Shown: piece after piece, positions 7,953 through 17,694 of the stretch | How positions within the stretch are numbered: position 1 is the stretch's first letter | Layout: every line of letters starts with the position of its first letter | DNA from: a virus | IMG/VR virus record: IMGVR_UViG_3300030331_002818 | Location: 1 to 52,469 of that record | DNA length: 52,469 nucleotides | Strand: one strand, 5' to 3' | Program-made: the position numbers and the translations under genes | Notes under the pieces: model-generated | Databases searched by the model: none | Told to the model about the DNA's origin: nothing | What the model saw: the letters and a program-made list of their open reading frames with translations, nothing else

Positions 7953-10531
7953 TGAATGTATTGCAAAGAAGAATGTTTGCAAATGGGGGTATGGCAAATG
8001 CTCAGCCACCCATGATGCAAAAACCAATGGCTCCACCGCCAATGGCTCCACCGCCAATGGCTCCACCTACTTCGGTGGGTACAGGTATTACATCAGGATT
8101 AGTTGACCCTGCACAAGAACAGATGGTTGCTGAGCAAGGATTTGCTCAAATGGCTGGTGGTATGCAAAATATGTTATCAAATATAGATTCTGCAGGTTCT
8201 ACTGAAGAAGTCATTAATGCTATGCGTGGTGACCAAGCAAGTTTAGAAGAAAGATACGATGAGTTAGCTGATATCGTTGGCGAAGGAGATGCAAAGAAAA
8301 CACCAGAATCAGTTCTGGCGTTAGTACAACCCACATTTACAATGATGGATCTTGTACAAGAAGAAGCTCCTGCTGGTGGTATAGCTGATGCAATGCCAAA
8401 GGCAGGGGGTGGACTCCTCGCCGGAAATATAGATGCAGCCTCACCTGTGCAAGCTCCAGGAATGGGTGAGGCTATGGCACGGATACAAGCTGGAGAAACA
8501 CCAGTAAAAAGACAATTTGGCTCTCCGCAAGCAGGAGAAAATACTTTACTTTCTCGCCCAGATATTCGCATATCCCCTAGAGTTACAGAAAATATTCCAC
8601 CTATAAGTATGAGTTTGCCTAATTTAGGTGGACAGGCACTGCCTGATTTACGCACTATGGATTCAGCAAGAGTGCAACGGTTTGCTGGAGATTATATGGG
8701 TGCGATGAAACCATATTTAGATCAGCTCACAGGTGGCGGTGGTCCCGATGTGCAGCAGAGTATGGAGATACTGCGACCGTTTTTACCTAAAGAAAAAACC
8801 TCTGCCGAAATATTAACAGAGTATCAAGACCTACTTGGCACTGGAGATATGGATGCAGCTAAAACTCAGGCTTTCTTAGCTTTAGTACAAGCTGGAAGAG
8901 ATATAGCTGGTTCTGATAAACCTTTACTTGGAGCAGCTCTTGATGCTGCTGGAGAAGCTGCACCTACCCTATCTAAAATAGCTTCTGAAAAAGCAGCGCA
9001 GGATAGAGCAATTAAATTAGCTAGTCGGCAAGAAGAAGTACAACGTGAAACTGCTTTGAGAAGTGCTCAATTAGGTGTAGCACAAAATGCTATAGCTAGA
9101 GCAGCAGGAGCTAGTGCGAGTATAGAAAATGCAATACTTGGCGCACAGCAAAAAGCTATTGAGTATGGGTTAAAAATGGAGGGTGATCAAGTAAAAGCTG
9201 TAAATGATACAGCTATTAGGAATTGGTCAGCCGCTAATCAGTATGGTGTAACAGCTACTGAAACATGGGGTAAATATAACGAAGACACTAAAAAGGTTGA
9301 TATTATTGGTGTGAGGCGCACTGCCGATGGTGTTAAATACATTAATGATGATGATGGAACATTAGTAGATGTGCCAGAAGGTTATGCTCCGTATAGTAAA
9401 GATGCGTTTGCTGCTCAATATGGCACGGGTGCTATTGATTTCTCTAAAGCTAAAAAAGTAAATCTACTTATCCCTGATATCAGATCAGTAGCTGCAGATG
9501 GCACTGTAACTGAAGCTAGAGGATCTAAATCTGGTTTCAATCAATTTGCAGGATTTTTTGTAGGTGGTAATTATTATTACTCACCAACAGGAGATGTTAA
9601 GGATGCTATTAAAGCACCTCAAGGATTTATAGAAGGTAATGAAGCTGATGTATTACAGGTTTCAGACCCTGATGCGGCTGGAAGAATTAAAGTTACAGTA
9701 AAAGCTGGTCCAAGAGCTGGTGATAGTTTTGTTTCTACCATACAGGGCAAAGTATTTCCTGGAGTAGCTTATGAGTTAGATCCAGTGGTAAGAGATGATA
9801 CAGGTGCGTATCAATCAGGTAATCCTCTTGTAACTTCTGTTCCAAATCCAGGGGTTCCGACTACTAATATGTCACCCCAGAGAATAAATAATATACAAGA
9901 TAAAGTAATCGCACAAACCCAAGCTATCACAGCAGCTAATTCAGTTCTTTCTGCTATTGGTGATGCAGTTGGTCCTCTCAATACTGTTAAAGCATTTACT
10001 TCTAATTTTGTTGCGCCATTAGCACCCGACTTTGTGGCTGCTGGTTTAGAATTTTCTGCCACAGAAAGAGGTAGAAGAGAAATGGAATTATTCGGTCGTA
10101 ACCTAGCTCGTGCTTTAGCCTTATCAGATAGATATGCGGTTAGGGAACAAGAACTTATTGCTCAATTAAATGAAGATCCTGTAGGTTTCTTTAAATCCCC
10201 TAATATGTCTACTGTAAGATTCCAAGAATTAATGCGGTATTTACAAAATGACCTTACCTTTAATAGAGGTATTCTTGAAGATAGAGATCAAATAGGATTT
10301 TTAAATAGAATACCTACAGGCACAGCTAATGACCCAATTATATTTGAAGCTCCTGGACAGTTTGATTATTTAAGTATTACTGCACAGAATGCTGGTGGAG
10401 CTGATAAATTAAATGGTATGTTTATTAGGATGACAGCAGCAGAGGCACGTAGGCAAGGTGTTGATCAAAACCTAATTCCAGCAGATGGATCAGACCTAAT
10501 GCTAGAAATAGGTAAAGATATAAACTTTTAA
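7952..10531 (+). CDS. Large virion protein with proline-rich N-terminus, putative internal protein
   Basis: This 859-residue protein begins in a TAATG junction. Residues about 15-42 hold a Met/Pro-rich repeat (MAPPP three times), a flexible spacer often found in virion proteins. Long helical Ala/Gln/Glu-rich regions follow, then a C-terminal domain (RRMELFGRNLARALALSDRY-like pattern and LMRYLQNDLTFNRGIL). No catalytic motif is recognised. Its size and position among other large non-enzymatic late genes fit an ejection or internal core protein; no family is assigned. Confidence 0.5.
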   Translation: MNVLQRRMFANGGMANAQPPMMQKPMAPPPMAPPPMAPPTSVGTGITSGLVDPAQEQMVAEQGFAQMAGGMQNMLSNIDSAGSTEEVINAMRGDQASLEERYDELADIVGEGDAKKTPESVLALVQPTFTMMDLVQEEAPAGGIADAMPKAGGGLLAGNIDAASPVQAPGMGEAMARIQAGETPVKRQFGSPQAGENTLLSRPDIRISPRVTENIPPISMSLPNLGGQALPDLRTMDSARVQRFAGDYMGAMKPYLDQLTGGGGPDVQQSMEILRPFLPKEKTSAEILTEYQDLLGTGDMDAAKTQAFLALVQAGRDIAGSDKPLLGAALDAAGEAAPTLSKIASEKAAQDRAIKLASRQEEVQRETALRSAQLGVAQNAIARAAGASASIENAILGAQQKAIEYGLKMEGDQVKAVNDTAIRNWSAANQYGVTATETWGKYNEDTKKVDIIGVRRTADGVKYINDDDGTLVDVPEGYAPYSKDAFAAQYGTGAIDFSKAKKVNLLIPDIRSVAADGTVTEARGSKSGFNQFAGFFVGGNYYYSPTGDVKDAIKAPQGFIEGNEADVLQVSDPDAAGRIKVTVKAGPRAGDSFVSTIQGKVFPGVAYELDPVVRDDTGAYQSGNPLVTSVPNPGVPTTNMSPQRINNIQDKVIAQTQAITAANSVLSAIGDAVGPLNTVKAFTSNFVAPLAPDFVAAGLEFSATERGRREMELFGRNLARALALSDRYAVREQELIAQLNEDPVGFFKSPNMSTVRFQELMRYLQNDLTFNRGILEDRDQIGFLNRIPTGTANDPIIFEAPGQFDYLSITAQNAGGADKLNGMFIRMTAAEARRQGVDQNLIPADGSDLMLEIGKDINF
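8024..8068 (+). repeat. 15-base tandem repeat, three copies, coding for MAPPP
   Basis: Three contiguous copies of CCAATGGCTCCACCG (the last ends in T) lie in frame in the large virion gene and encode repeated Met-Ala-Pro-Pro-Pro. The near-identity at DNA level suggests recent slippage, so copy number may vary between relatives. Confidence 0.9.
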
Positions 10532-10545
10532 TTATAGGGGTAAAC

Positions 10546-13500
10546 ATGGCGACTACAATAGGCGCACCCACAGAGCAAGGTCTACGAGAGTATCAGCAAG
10601 GTGATATAACAAATCCTGCTGACCCAAGAATAAATGTACCTCCTGGAACTACTGCACCTATGGGTCCAGTCACTACAAGCACTGATATATTACCTAGCCG
10701 TGTAACTGGTAAACGTAAAGAAGGTGTTCCTGAAGATTACAGTGGTTTAGATTTAGGTTATGTTGGTGATTTTGTTCGTGGTGCAAATGACCTCATACTT
10801 GCGTTACCTGATGCGGCTATTAATGCTGTAGCAGAGGGTTTAGAAGCTGTAGGAATAGTAGAGCCTAATACAGTAGATAGGCGTTATTTAGCACGAATAT
10901 TTAACAGTTCTGATTTTGAAAGCCAGAAAGTTATTATTCCATATCTACTACATTATGGTACTGGGGAGTTTGCTGGACAAGCAGACCAAGAAGGAACAGT
11001 TTCAAAAGTAGTTAGAGGTGCTGGTCAAGCTGCTATTGCTTCACTGCCTTTTGTTGGTATGCAGATAAAAGCTGCTTCCGCGCCAATCATAGCAAGTTCA
11101 ACGGCTGCCCAAACACCGTCAACATCTACCGTCGCTCAAAGAGTTGTAGAGGGTATGGTAGCACCATTTAGGACAAGTCCTGGAGCTGCTGCTGCTGTAG
11201 AAACTGGTCTTGGCGCAGCTAGTGGAGCTGGATCAGTTGCTGAACAAGAAGTATTTGGAACAAGTGGTACAGTTGGTGCATTAGCACCTATCCTCCCTGC
11301 TGCCGCAGCTACCGCTTTAGGTAAAACTCCCGGAGTAAACCTAGCTAAAAAAGGTTTTAATTGGACTAAATCTAAATTTAAAGGTGCTGTTGATGATACT
11401 AAAGTATTAACTGGTAAAGTAAAACCAGGAGAAGGAGCAGAGGGAGAAGCTGCATTAGCTAAATTAGGAAGCGAAGTTCAAGAAGCAGCAGCTACACCAC
11501 AAGCACAAGTAAATCTACAAAGAGCGGCTGAAATAGAAGCTACATTAGCTGGTTATGCAGATGAGCCTATCGCACTCAGCCCAGCAGAAGCTACATTAGA
11601 TGCACCTTTACTAGCTACTCAAACTAGAATGGAAGGCACTGGTGATGCTGCTTTTACTCGTGCAAATAATCAACGTAAGACAAATGTATTAACTGCTGCT
11701 CAAAGATTTATAGATGGTGACCTCACAGCAAGTCCTGTAGATGATGCACCAATGTTTGTTTATAATCAAGCTGAAGGCACATATGCCATAACTGTTGGTA
11801 GAATTAATGCTGATAGTGATGAGTTAGCGGCTAATTGGCGTATGGTTACAGATGCCGATACAGGTGTTTATCCTAAATTAGGTAGCCGTTCTGATGTAGG
11901 GGCTAATATAAGACAAGCTATTGTAGATGCAGAACAAGCTGCAAAAGATGATGCTGCTGCATTAGCAACTAAACTTAAAATAAATGATGCTGATCCAATA
12001 GGAGATGCTAATGCTTTAGCATCAGCTCAAGCTGCTGTAAGAGATAGTCTTACAAGTAAAGCTGGTGAGGAAGCAATCAGTTATGGAGGATTACCAGCAG
12101 AAGTAAGAAGATTTATTGAAAAGAAATTTAAAGATAATAGGATGTCTTTCCAAGATTGGAAGTCTTTCCGTGATCAAGTAGGCAGTGCTATTGGTAAAGC
12201 AGTGACGCAAGGAAACAAAGCCGCTATTAGACCTCTTGCTATATTAAGCGATCAACTTGATAATATGGCTGCATCATATGGTAAAACAAATGAAGCATTT
12301 GATGACTTCCGTATTTATTATGATGCTAATGTTGTTACTCCTTTTCAACGGAGTGGTGTAACTAGAATTACTGCAAAGGGTCAAGGAAGCACAAAAGAAA
12401 GACCACAATATTATGTAGCAGATGAAAAAGTAGCAGATGCTTTTTTACAAGATACAAATACAGCTAAACAATTTATGAAATTATTTGCTGATAAACCAGC
12501 CGATATGCGAGCTATGAAAAATGTAGTTCTTGATAAATTACGTACTGTGGCTTTTAATCAAAACAAAGGCATATTTGAGCCAGATAAAGTAAATAAATAC
12601 ATAAATACTAATAGAGAAGTTCTTACTGAGCTTGGTATAATTGATGATCTATTAGATACAGAAACCATGTTACGTGAGATGGTAACACGTAATGCTGAGT
12701 TAGAGGTTCGTCGTAGAACTATTAATGGTAATTTACTTATGGGTTCTGTAGCGAGAGCAACAAAAAATCAAAGTCCTGACCAGCTCTTTACAGAGGCTTT
12801 GCGTAACCCAGCTAAAATGAGAGAGCTAAGACAAATAGCCTCACAAGCTACTGATGACCTTACAGAAGTAGAAGCTAGTCAGGCTTTCCGTGCTGCTATA
12901 ACTCAAAAAATGTTAGATAAAGCCCCTACAGCTTTAAGTGACCCTACTGCATTTAAACAATGGATGGTTAGAAATGAAGAAGTTTTAGATGCAGCTTTTG
13001 ATAAAAGTCATGTAGATAATTTATATTTAATGGCTGATGCTGCTGAACGTGTACTAATTACAGGAATTGGTAGAGGTAAAGGCGTAACTGATGAAGATAT
13101 AGTTACGCGATTTACAAGTGCTTTAGGTACAACCCCTGCTGGTATATCAAACCGTTTTATAGCTGTGCAAGAGGGACGTCTGGGTTCTAAAGCTATGATA
13201 GGTTACATACTCAGCCGAGCGATTAGGCAACAATCTGGTGTGCGTTCTGATGCACTTTTCCGCGAAGCTATGTTTGACCCTGATATTGCTAGGTTATTGA
13301 CTACAGAAGGTGGTGAGTCAGTTCCACCATTAGGTATAAGTGAGCCTAATAAACGTAGACTTAATGCCTATTTATTTAATATAGGTGTGGATTATGGTGA
13401 TGGTATAACAGGTGAGGGTGCAAAAGAAACACTTATACTTGAGCCTAATATTACTGATCAACCTATATTACAAACACCTCCACCCTCACCTGATCCAGCA

Positions 13501-13707
13501 CCACCACCAAAACCGTTCCCATTACCCCCTACTCCACGCATAACAATACGACCAGAGGGTTCAGCGTATTTACCAACTGATATTTCTGCGGCTACCCCCA
13601 CTCAAAAACCTCAAGTGGGTATTGAAACATTGTTCCCTAATGATGCTACTTCTATAGCGATTGCTAAACGTAGAGGTGCTGGTCAGGGAGCAATGAGAAC
13701 AGTTTAA
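10546..13707 (+). CDS. Very large putative internal/ejection virion protein
   Basis: The 1053-residue protein starts at ATG after ATAGGGGTAAAC. It has mixed helical segments, an Ala/Thr-rich hydrophobic stretch around residues 155-260 (containing AGQAAIASLPFVGMQ), a long charged helical middle, and a proline-rich tail (PPPSPDPAPPPKPFPLPPTP) before the end. I see no lysozyme or transglycosylase signature, although proteins of this size and position sometimes carry one. It most resembles the largest internal protein of marine podoviruses. The membrane-protein gene follows in a TAATG overlap. Confidence 0.55.
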   Translation: MATTIGAPTEQGLREYQQGDITNPADPRINVPPGTTAPMGPVTTSTDILPSRVTGKRKEGVPEDYSGLDLGYVGDFVRGANDLILALPDAAINAVAEGLEAVGIVEPNTVDRRYLARIFNSSDFESQKVIIPYLLHYGTGEFAGQADQEGTVSKVVRGAGQAAIASLPFVGMQIKAASAPIIASSTAAQTPSTSTVAQRVVEGMVAPFRTSPGAAAAVETGLGAASGAGSVAEQEVFGTSGTVGALAPILPAAAATALGKTPGVNLAKKGFNWTKSKFKGAVDDTKVLTGKVKPGEGAEGEAALAKLGSEVQEAAATPQAQVNLQRAAEIEATLAGYADEPIALSPAEATLDAPLLATQTRMEGTGDAAFTRANNQRKTNVLTAAQRFIDGDLTASPVDDAPMFVYNQAEGTYAITVGRINADSDELAANWRMVTDADTGVYPKLGSRSDVGANIRQAIVDAEQAAKDDAAALATKLKINDADPIGDANALASAQAAVRDSLTSKAGEEAISYGGLPAEVRRFIEKKFKDNRMSFQDWKSFRDQVGSAIGKAVTQGNKAAIRPLAILSDQLDNMAASYGKTNEAFDDFRIYYDANVVTPFQRSGVTRITAKGQGSTKERPQYYVADEKVADAFLQDTNTAKQFMKLFADKPADMRAMKNVVLDKLRTVAFNQNKGIFEPDKVNKYINTNREVLTELGIIDDLLDTETMLREMVTRNAELEVRRRTINGNLLMGSVARATKNQSPDQLFTEALRNPAKMRELRQIASQATDDLTEVEASQAFRAAITQKMLDKAPTALSDPTAFKQWMVRNEEVLDAAFDKSHVDNLYLMADAAERVLITGIGRGKGVTDEDIVTRFTSALGTTPAGISNRFIAVQEGRLGSKAMIGYILSRAIRQQSGVRSDALFREAMFDPDIARLLTTEGGESVPPLGISEPNKRRLNAYLFNIGVDYGDGITGEGAKETLILEPNITDQPILQTPPPSPDPAPPPKPFPLPPTPRITIRPEGSAYLPTDISAATPTQKPQVGIETLFPNDATSIAIAKRRGAGQGAMRTV

Positions 13708-14270
13708 TGGAACCTATATCTACAGCCCTAGCTGGTTTTGCACTTTTTAAAAGTGCCGTTGATGGTATTAAAAGTGCTATCGGCACGGCTAATGATGTAA
13801 GTGATATTGCTGGTTATATAGATAACCTTTTTGAAGGTGAGAAACAGGTACAGCAACAGCGTAATAAAAAATCAACTCAAACCGTTGGTGATCAGTTTGG
13901 TATAAAATCAGTAGCACAAGAAATTATAGATGCAAAACTTGCTAAAGAACAAATGCAAGAGATAGCGACTATGGTAGATATGCGTTTTGGTCATGGCACT
14001 TGGCGTAGTATTGTAGATGAAAGGGCTAAACGTATACGCGAAGCTAAAGAAGCTGCGGCATTAGCTCGTAGAGAGGCAGCTAGGAAACAAAAAGAGTTTC
14101 AAGAAAATATAAAACAAGCGATGATGGTAATAACAGTCATCCTTATAATGGTAGGGCTTTTTGTAATAATGATGATCTGGGTTGCAAAAGCATCTTTAAA
14201 TGATCCACTCTTTATATCCCTCAGCCAACACTCTACTACTGATATCAATTTTACTTCGCAAAGCCCTTAA
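13707..14270 (+). CDS. C-terminally membrane-anchored virion-region protein
   Basis: The 187-residue protein has a hydrophobic N-terminal helix (AGFALFKSAVDGI). A conserved core (RFGHGTWRSIVDERAKRIRE) follows, then a basic Ala/Arg/Lys helix and one clear transmembrane segment (MMVITVILIMVGLFVIMMIW). The last 25 codons overlap the 3' end of the opposite-strand helicase gene. The protein is recurrent at the end of internal-protein blocks in marine phages; its function is unknown. A membrane role at DNA entry is possible but unproven. Confidence 0.6.
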   Translation: MEPISTALAGFALFKSAVDGIKSAIGTANDVSDIAGYIDNLFEGEKQVQQQRNKKSTQTVGDQFGIKSVAQEIIDAKLAKEQMQEIATMVDMRFGHGTWRSIVDERAKRIREAKEAAALARREAARKQKEFQENIKQAMMVITVILIMVGLFVIMMIWVAKASLNDPLFISLSQHSTTDINFTSQSP

Positions 14271-15641
14271 TACTTTTTCATCTACAGTTTTTTCTGTAAC
14301 AATATCAATGTAAGTTACTTTATTTGTTTGACCTATACGGTGCGCTCTATCTTCACTTTGTAATCTAACTTCAAGATCATATCCATTACTGTAATATATA
14401 ACTGTTTTAGCCTCAGTAAGAGTCAATCCATAACCACCTGTTCTTGGTTGACCTACAAAAAACCGTAATTTACTATCAGGGTCTTGAAATTTTTCAACGA
14501 TGGGTTGACGTTCATCTGCTGGTGTATTACCATAAAATAAAGCCACAGATTCTTCACCATACTCTTTAGCAATAGCTTTTTGTATTATGTGAAGATCATG
14601 TGTGAAGTTACCCCAGATAATAACTTTCCCATCTGTTTCTTCAAGAACAGACATTAGTTCAGGTAACTTATTACTTGGAACTTCAACTATCCTACCATCT
14701 TCAAATTTAGCAAACCCAGAGCATACTTGTTGTAATCTGAGTATCTGTGTAAGCACAGTTGGGGCAGATATAAGCCCACCATCTTCACCTTCTATAATGG
14801 CAAGAGCCATACTTTTCATTTGCTGATACAGTTTCTTTTGCTCAGGAGTAAGTTCTACAGTCCTGCGTGTATATACTTTATCTGGTAAATCCAAACATTC
14901 CTCCTTACGCACCCTGTAACTAAAACCCTCTATCATACCATTTAATTCATCTAAATTTTGGTATCCAACAATCTGATTAAAACTATGCGCTCCCATCGTA
15001 CGACGAACCATTTTTGCATATCTGTTTTGGAATGTCCAAAAACTACCTTGACCAAGAGCGTAATGCTCTAAAAACTCACACTGAGTATACAAATCTAAAG
15101 GTGATTTAGTTACTGGTGAGCCTGTAAGTATCCTACGATATGGCGCATTTTTACCTATTCTTATTAGATTTTTAGTGCGCTGAGCAGTTCTGCTTTTTAT
15201 CGTGGTGCTTTCATCTACTGCAAGCATAGACCTATGTGTAAGTAAAAATTTATCTGCTGCTTCTAAACCACGTTTAGTACTAAGAGCTTCGACATTCATA
15301 AGAAATATTTGTAGATCTTCAGTAATTTGCCTGAGTGTATCTAATTCTTTTTGTTTCTTTTGTGTCTGCTCAGGTGACCACGAAACAATATTCATATTTA
15401 TATGCTCTGGCATATGGGTAGGTATTTCTTTACGCTCCCAGTTTCTATACACACCTTTTGGTGCAATAATTAAAGCACTGTCAAGCTCGCCTTTATCGTA
15501 CAACATAGCTATCGTATCGATTAGAACTTTAGATTTACCCGTACCCATATCCATAAATAGAGCGTAGTAGGGTTTATTCCACGATTTTGTTAAAGCCTCG
15601 AGCTGATGCTCGTATGGCTTATACTTAAACTTGTACCTCAT
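14196..15641 (-). CDS. SNF2-like superfamily 2 DNA helicase / translocase
   Basis: This is the only clear minus-strand gene. The 481-residue protein has the full SF2 motif series: YEHQLEAL (Q-like), Walker A MGTGKS at residues 32-37, motif II VDEST near 142-146, motif III LTGSPV, and motifs V and VI in GYGLTLTEAK and QSEDRAHRIGQ. RAHRIGQ is diagnostic for SNF2/Rad54-type translocases. Such enzymes use ATP to move on duplex DNA and are common in phage replication or recombination modules. Its own promoter and a GAGGAAGTT ribosome site precede the ATG. Expression is therefore separate from the replication operon. Confidence 0.9.
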   Translation of the reverse strand: MRYKFKYKPYEHQLEALTKSWNKPYYALFMDMGTGKSKVLIDTIAMLYDKGELDSALIIAPKGVYRNWERKEIPTHMPEHINMNIVSWSPEQTQKKQKELDTLRQITEDLQIFLMNVEALSTKRGLEAADKFLLTHRSMLAVDESTTIKSRTAQRTKNLIRIGKNAPYRRILTGSPVTKSPLDLYTQCEFLEHYALGQGSFWTFQNRYAKMVRRTMGAHSFNQIVGYQNLDELNGMIEGFSYRVRKEECLDLPDKVYTRRTVELTPEQKKLYQQMKSMALAIIEGEDGGLISAPTVLTQILRLQQVCSGFAKFEDGRIVEVPSNKLPELMSVLEETDGKVIIWGNFTHDLHIIQKAIAKEYGEESVALFYGNTPADERQPIVEKFQDPDSKLRFFVGQPRTGGYGLTLTEAKTVIYYSNGYDLEVRLQSEDRAHRIGQTNKVTYIDIVTEKTVDEKVLRALRSKIDISSRVLAEGYKEWII

Positions 15642-15669
15642 AACTTCCTCTTTCTACTGGAATATGTGT

Positions 15670-15698
15670 ATTCTACTGTTTTTACATATTGAGTGCAA
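15670..15698 (-). promoter_or_regulatory. Divergent promoter for the SNF2-like helicase gene
   Basis: Read on the minus strand, TTGCAC is followed by exactly 17 bases and then TAGAAT, a good sigma70-type arrangement. A leader of about 20 bases containing AGTAGAAAGAGGAAG leads to the ATG. The AGAAAG leader core is shared with the plus-strand early genes. Prediction is by eye. Confidence 0.6.
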
Positions 15699-15871
15699 GT
15701 TTCATTTTATCGCTTTACTATATAGGTGCTAGATACGGATAGGAGTAAATTTATTTTTTAACATTTTCCGATATCACTAAAAAATATACACAACTTTTTC
15801 TGTCCGCGCGATAACTTTTGAAAACTTTTTTGTTTTGTTTCAATGTGTTTTACCCCCTATTATAAAAAGTT

Positions 15872-15888
15872 CGGATATAGCGGATATA
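15872..15888 (+). repeat. Tandem CGGATATA boxes in the divergent control region
   Basis: CGGATATA occurs twice with a nine-base period, between the two divergent promoters. The same octamer occurs in inverted orientation just upstream of the large terminase gene (38195-38202). These are possible operator or activator sites; no binding protein is known. The rest of this 343-base region is AT-rich with no other clear structure apart from a GTCCGCGCG box at 15802-15810. Confidence 0.45.
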
Positions 15889-15910
15889 TTTAATTTTTGC
15901 CAGAGCAAAC

Positions 15911-15939
15911 TTGACGCGCAAGTTTTGCCAATATATGTT
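15911..15939 (+). promoter_or_regulatory. Promoter of the replication operon
   Basis: TTGACG, a 17-base spacer and TATGTT lie about 45 bases before the first early gene. A second overlapping candidate (TTGCCA, 17 bases, ATAATA) sits just downstream. This is the best sigma70-like site in the window and would drive the genes from 15985 rightwards. Confidence 0.65.
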
Positions 15940-15984
15940 AAACACTAATAATACAGTGTAACCATGTGGAGAAAGGCATGAATA

Positions 15985-16314
15985 ATGACAGTATATATAA
16001 CACAGGAGATGCGAGGTCGTGATATTACGGACGCCACAAGTTTCGGGGATATCGAAATATTACTTCCCGCAGGAGAGCAAGCCAGCTACTCTACACAACC
16101 TACTATTAGAAAATTGGGCAGAAAGCTCGGCAAGTTTACCGACGAAGATTATCTACTTCTTGCAGGAGATCCCGCTGCTATTGCTTTAGCTGCTGCTGTA
16201 GCTGCACGAGCAAATGGCGGTAGGTTTAAAATGTTGAAGTGGGATAGACAAGAAGGTAAATACTTTCCTTTAAAAGCAGACCTTAACTTTCGTCCAGGAG
16301 ATAGCGATGGTTGA
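15985..16314 (+). CDS. Conserved early phage protein, unknown function
   Basis: The 109-residue first gene of the plus-strand early operon starts at ATG. Another ATG six bases upstream opens only a 14-codon frame. It begins MTVYITQEMRGRDITDAT and contains an Ala-rich helix (AIALAAAVAARANGG) followed by KWDRQEGKYFPL. No cysteines, signal peptide or membrane segment are present. Similar proteins accompany replication genes in marine podoviruses, but I know of no assigned activity. Its stop overlaps the next start. Confidence 0.65.
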   Translation: MTVYITQEMRGRDITDATSFGDIEILLPAGEQASYSTQPTIRKLGRKLGKFTDEDYLLLAGDPAAIALAAAVAARANGGRFKMLKWDRQEGKYFPLKADLNFRPGDSDG

Positions 16315-16858
16315 TTTTGAAAGTGCAGCCGCAAAGCTCACAACTTTAGATGAAGCTGGTGTTAGCCAAGTAAGTAAGTTAGCACAGATACAGTTAGATT
16401 TAGAGCAGCGTGTGGCTGATTTAGAAGGGGATCTTAAGCAAGCTAAGTTAGAACTTAAAAATATTGCAGAAGATCAGTTGCCAGCAGCAATGGCTGAGCA
16501 TGGAGTAGCAGAGTTTAAATTAGCTGATGGTTCAAGCATCAGTGTTTCTAAATTCTATAGTGCTAGTATACCTCAAGATAAAAAGGATGAAGCCTTTACT
16601 TGGCTAGTGCAGAACGACCACGGTGATTTAATTAAAAACCAAGTCGCCACTAATTTTGTGCGTGGTCAAGAAGAGCAAGCTGAAAAGTTTGCTACCGAGC
16701 TGGTAGAAAGAGGTATGGCTCCCAGCACAAAAAAATGGGTAGAACCCATGACTCTAAAGGCTTGGGTGAGAGAGTCCACCGAAAAAGGTTTAAATATACC
16801 GCATGATTTATTCGGTGTGTTTATTGGTGAAAAATCTAAAATTACGAGGAGTAAATAG
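16307..16858 (+). CDS. Coiled-coil early protein, unknown function
   Basis: This 183-residue protein overlaps the previous gene by eight bases, with AGGAG just before its ATG. Residues about 20-55 form a heptad-rich coiled coil (LDLEQRVADLEGDLKQAKLE). A compact domain follows (ADGSSISVSKFYSASIPQ, then NDHGDLIKNQV) and ends in a basic tail. It lies directly before the SSB-like gene, so a replication or recombination accessory role is plausible. No enzyme motif is visible. Confidence 0.6.
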   Translation: MVDFESAAAKLTTLDEAGVSQVSKLAQIQLDLEQRVADLEGDLKQAKLELKNIAEDQLPAAMAEHGVAEFKLADGSSISVSKFYSASIPQDKKDEAFTWLVQNDHGDLIKNQVATNFVRGQEEQAEKFATELVERGMAPSTKKWVEPMTLKAWVRESTEKGLNIPHDLFGVFIGEKSKITRSK

Positions 16859-16860
16859 TC

Positions 16861-17661
16861 ATGAGTGATGGCAAGCAAGTAGCTGTGAAAAGCAGCAGTG
16901 ATGTCGCAGTAGCGGCACAGTTTGAAGAGTATGGCAGTGCGGGATTTAGTGAAGTAACTGCTGAAGATTTGTCCATACCTTTTATTAGGGTACTGGCACA
17001 GTTAAGTCCACAAGTAAATAAGCGTGATGGCGCATATGTGGAAGGTGCAGAGGCAGGTATGCTTTTTAATACTGTGCTTAATGAAGTGTATGATGGAGTA
17101 GAAGGCATTGAAGTTGTGCCATGCCATTATAATCGTAGGTTTGTAGAGTGGAAGCCACGCGAACAGGGTGGTGGATATGTAACATCATATGAGACTACTG
17201 ATCCTATTGTTAATACCACTACTAAAAACGATGTGGGGCAGGATGTATTACCTGATGGTAATTTACTGAGTAACACTGCTCAGTTTTTTGTACTGTTACT
17301 TCACCCTGAGCTTGGTCCGCAACGTGCTTTAATTACGATGTCTTCTACGCAATTAAAGAAGGCTAGGAAGTGGATGACGCAAGCACAATCTATGACCGCT
17401 CAAGGTAAAAATGGTATCTATACTTTACCTCTAATGTCACAGGTTTATAAGGTTGGCACAGTCCAAGAACAGAATGATAAAGGTACATGGTTCGGGTTTG
17501 ATATAACTCGCGTACGTGGGCTTGACCTTTCTTACGAAGATGATAAACAACTGTTCGCTACGGCTTTACAGTTTGCTGAATCTATTAAAGCTGGTGAAGT
17601 GCAGGTCAAAGAAGATAAATCTGCACAAATGCAAGATGATACTGGTGATAACATAATGTAG
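16861..17661 (+). CDS. Putative single-stranded DNA-binding protein
   Basis: The 266-residue protein starts two bases after the previous stop. A conserved core runs from LSIPFIRVLAQLSPQVNK through GMLFNTVLNEVYDG and GIEVVPCHYNRRFVEW. The C-terminus is acidic and ends in DDTGDNIM, reminiscent of the acidic tails of ssDNA-binding proteins that recruit partners. Proteins of this type sit before primase/helicase genes in marine podoviruses. The SSB assignment rests on context and the tail; I cannot confirm an OB fold by eye. Confidence 0.5.
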   Translation: MSDGKQVAVKSSSDVAVAAQFEEYGSAGFSEVTAEDLSIPFIRVLAQLSPQVNKRDGAYVEGAEAGMLFNTVLNEVYDGVEGIEVVPCHYNRRFVEWKPREQGGGYVTSYETTDPIVNTTTKNDVGQDVLPDGNLLSNTAQFFVLLLHPELGPQRALITMSSTQLKKARKWMTQAQSMTAQGKNGIYTLPLMSQVYKVGTVQEQNDKGTWFGFDITRVRGLDLSYEDDKQLFATALQFAESIKAGEVQVKEDKSAQMQDDTGDNIM

Positions 17662-17667
17662 TTCAAT

Positions 17668-17689
17668 GATGGGGGTTGATCGCCCCATC
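17668..17689 (+). promoter_or_regulatory. Short GC-rich hairpin after the SSB-like gene
   Basis: GATGGGG and CCCCATC form a perfect seven-base-pair stem around an eight-base loop, starting six bases after the stop codon. It is followed at once by a larger hairpin, so the two form a tandem structure. Confidence 0.7.
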
Positions 17690-17694
17690 GTTGC

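Noticed and set aside
8146-8655. Long minus-strand open frame (about 169 codons) inside the large virion gene
   Set aside because: Antisense to a well-supported gene, Pro/Ser/Ala-rich as expected from the complementary frame, no ribosome site and no recognisable domain.
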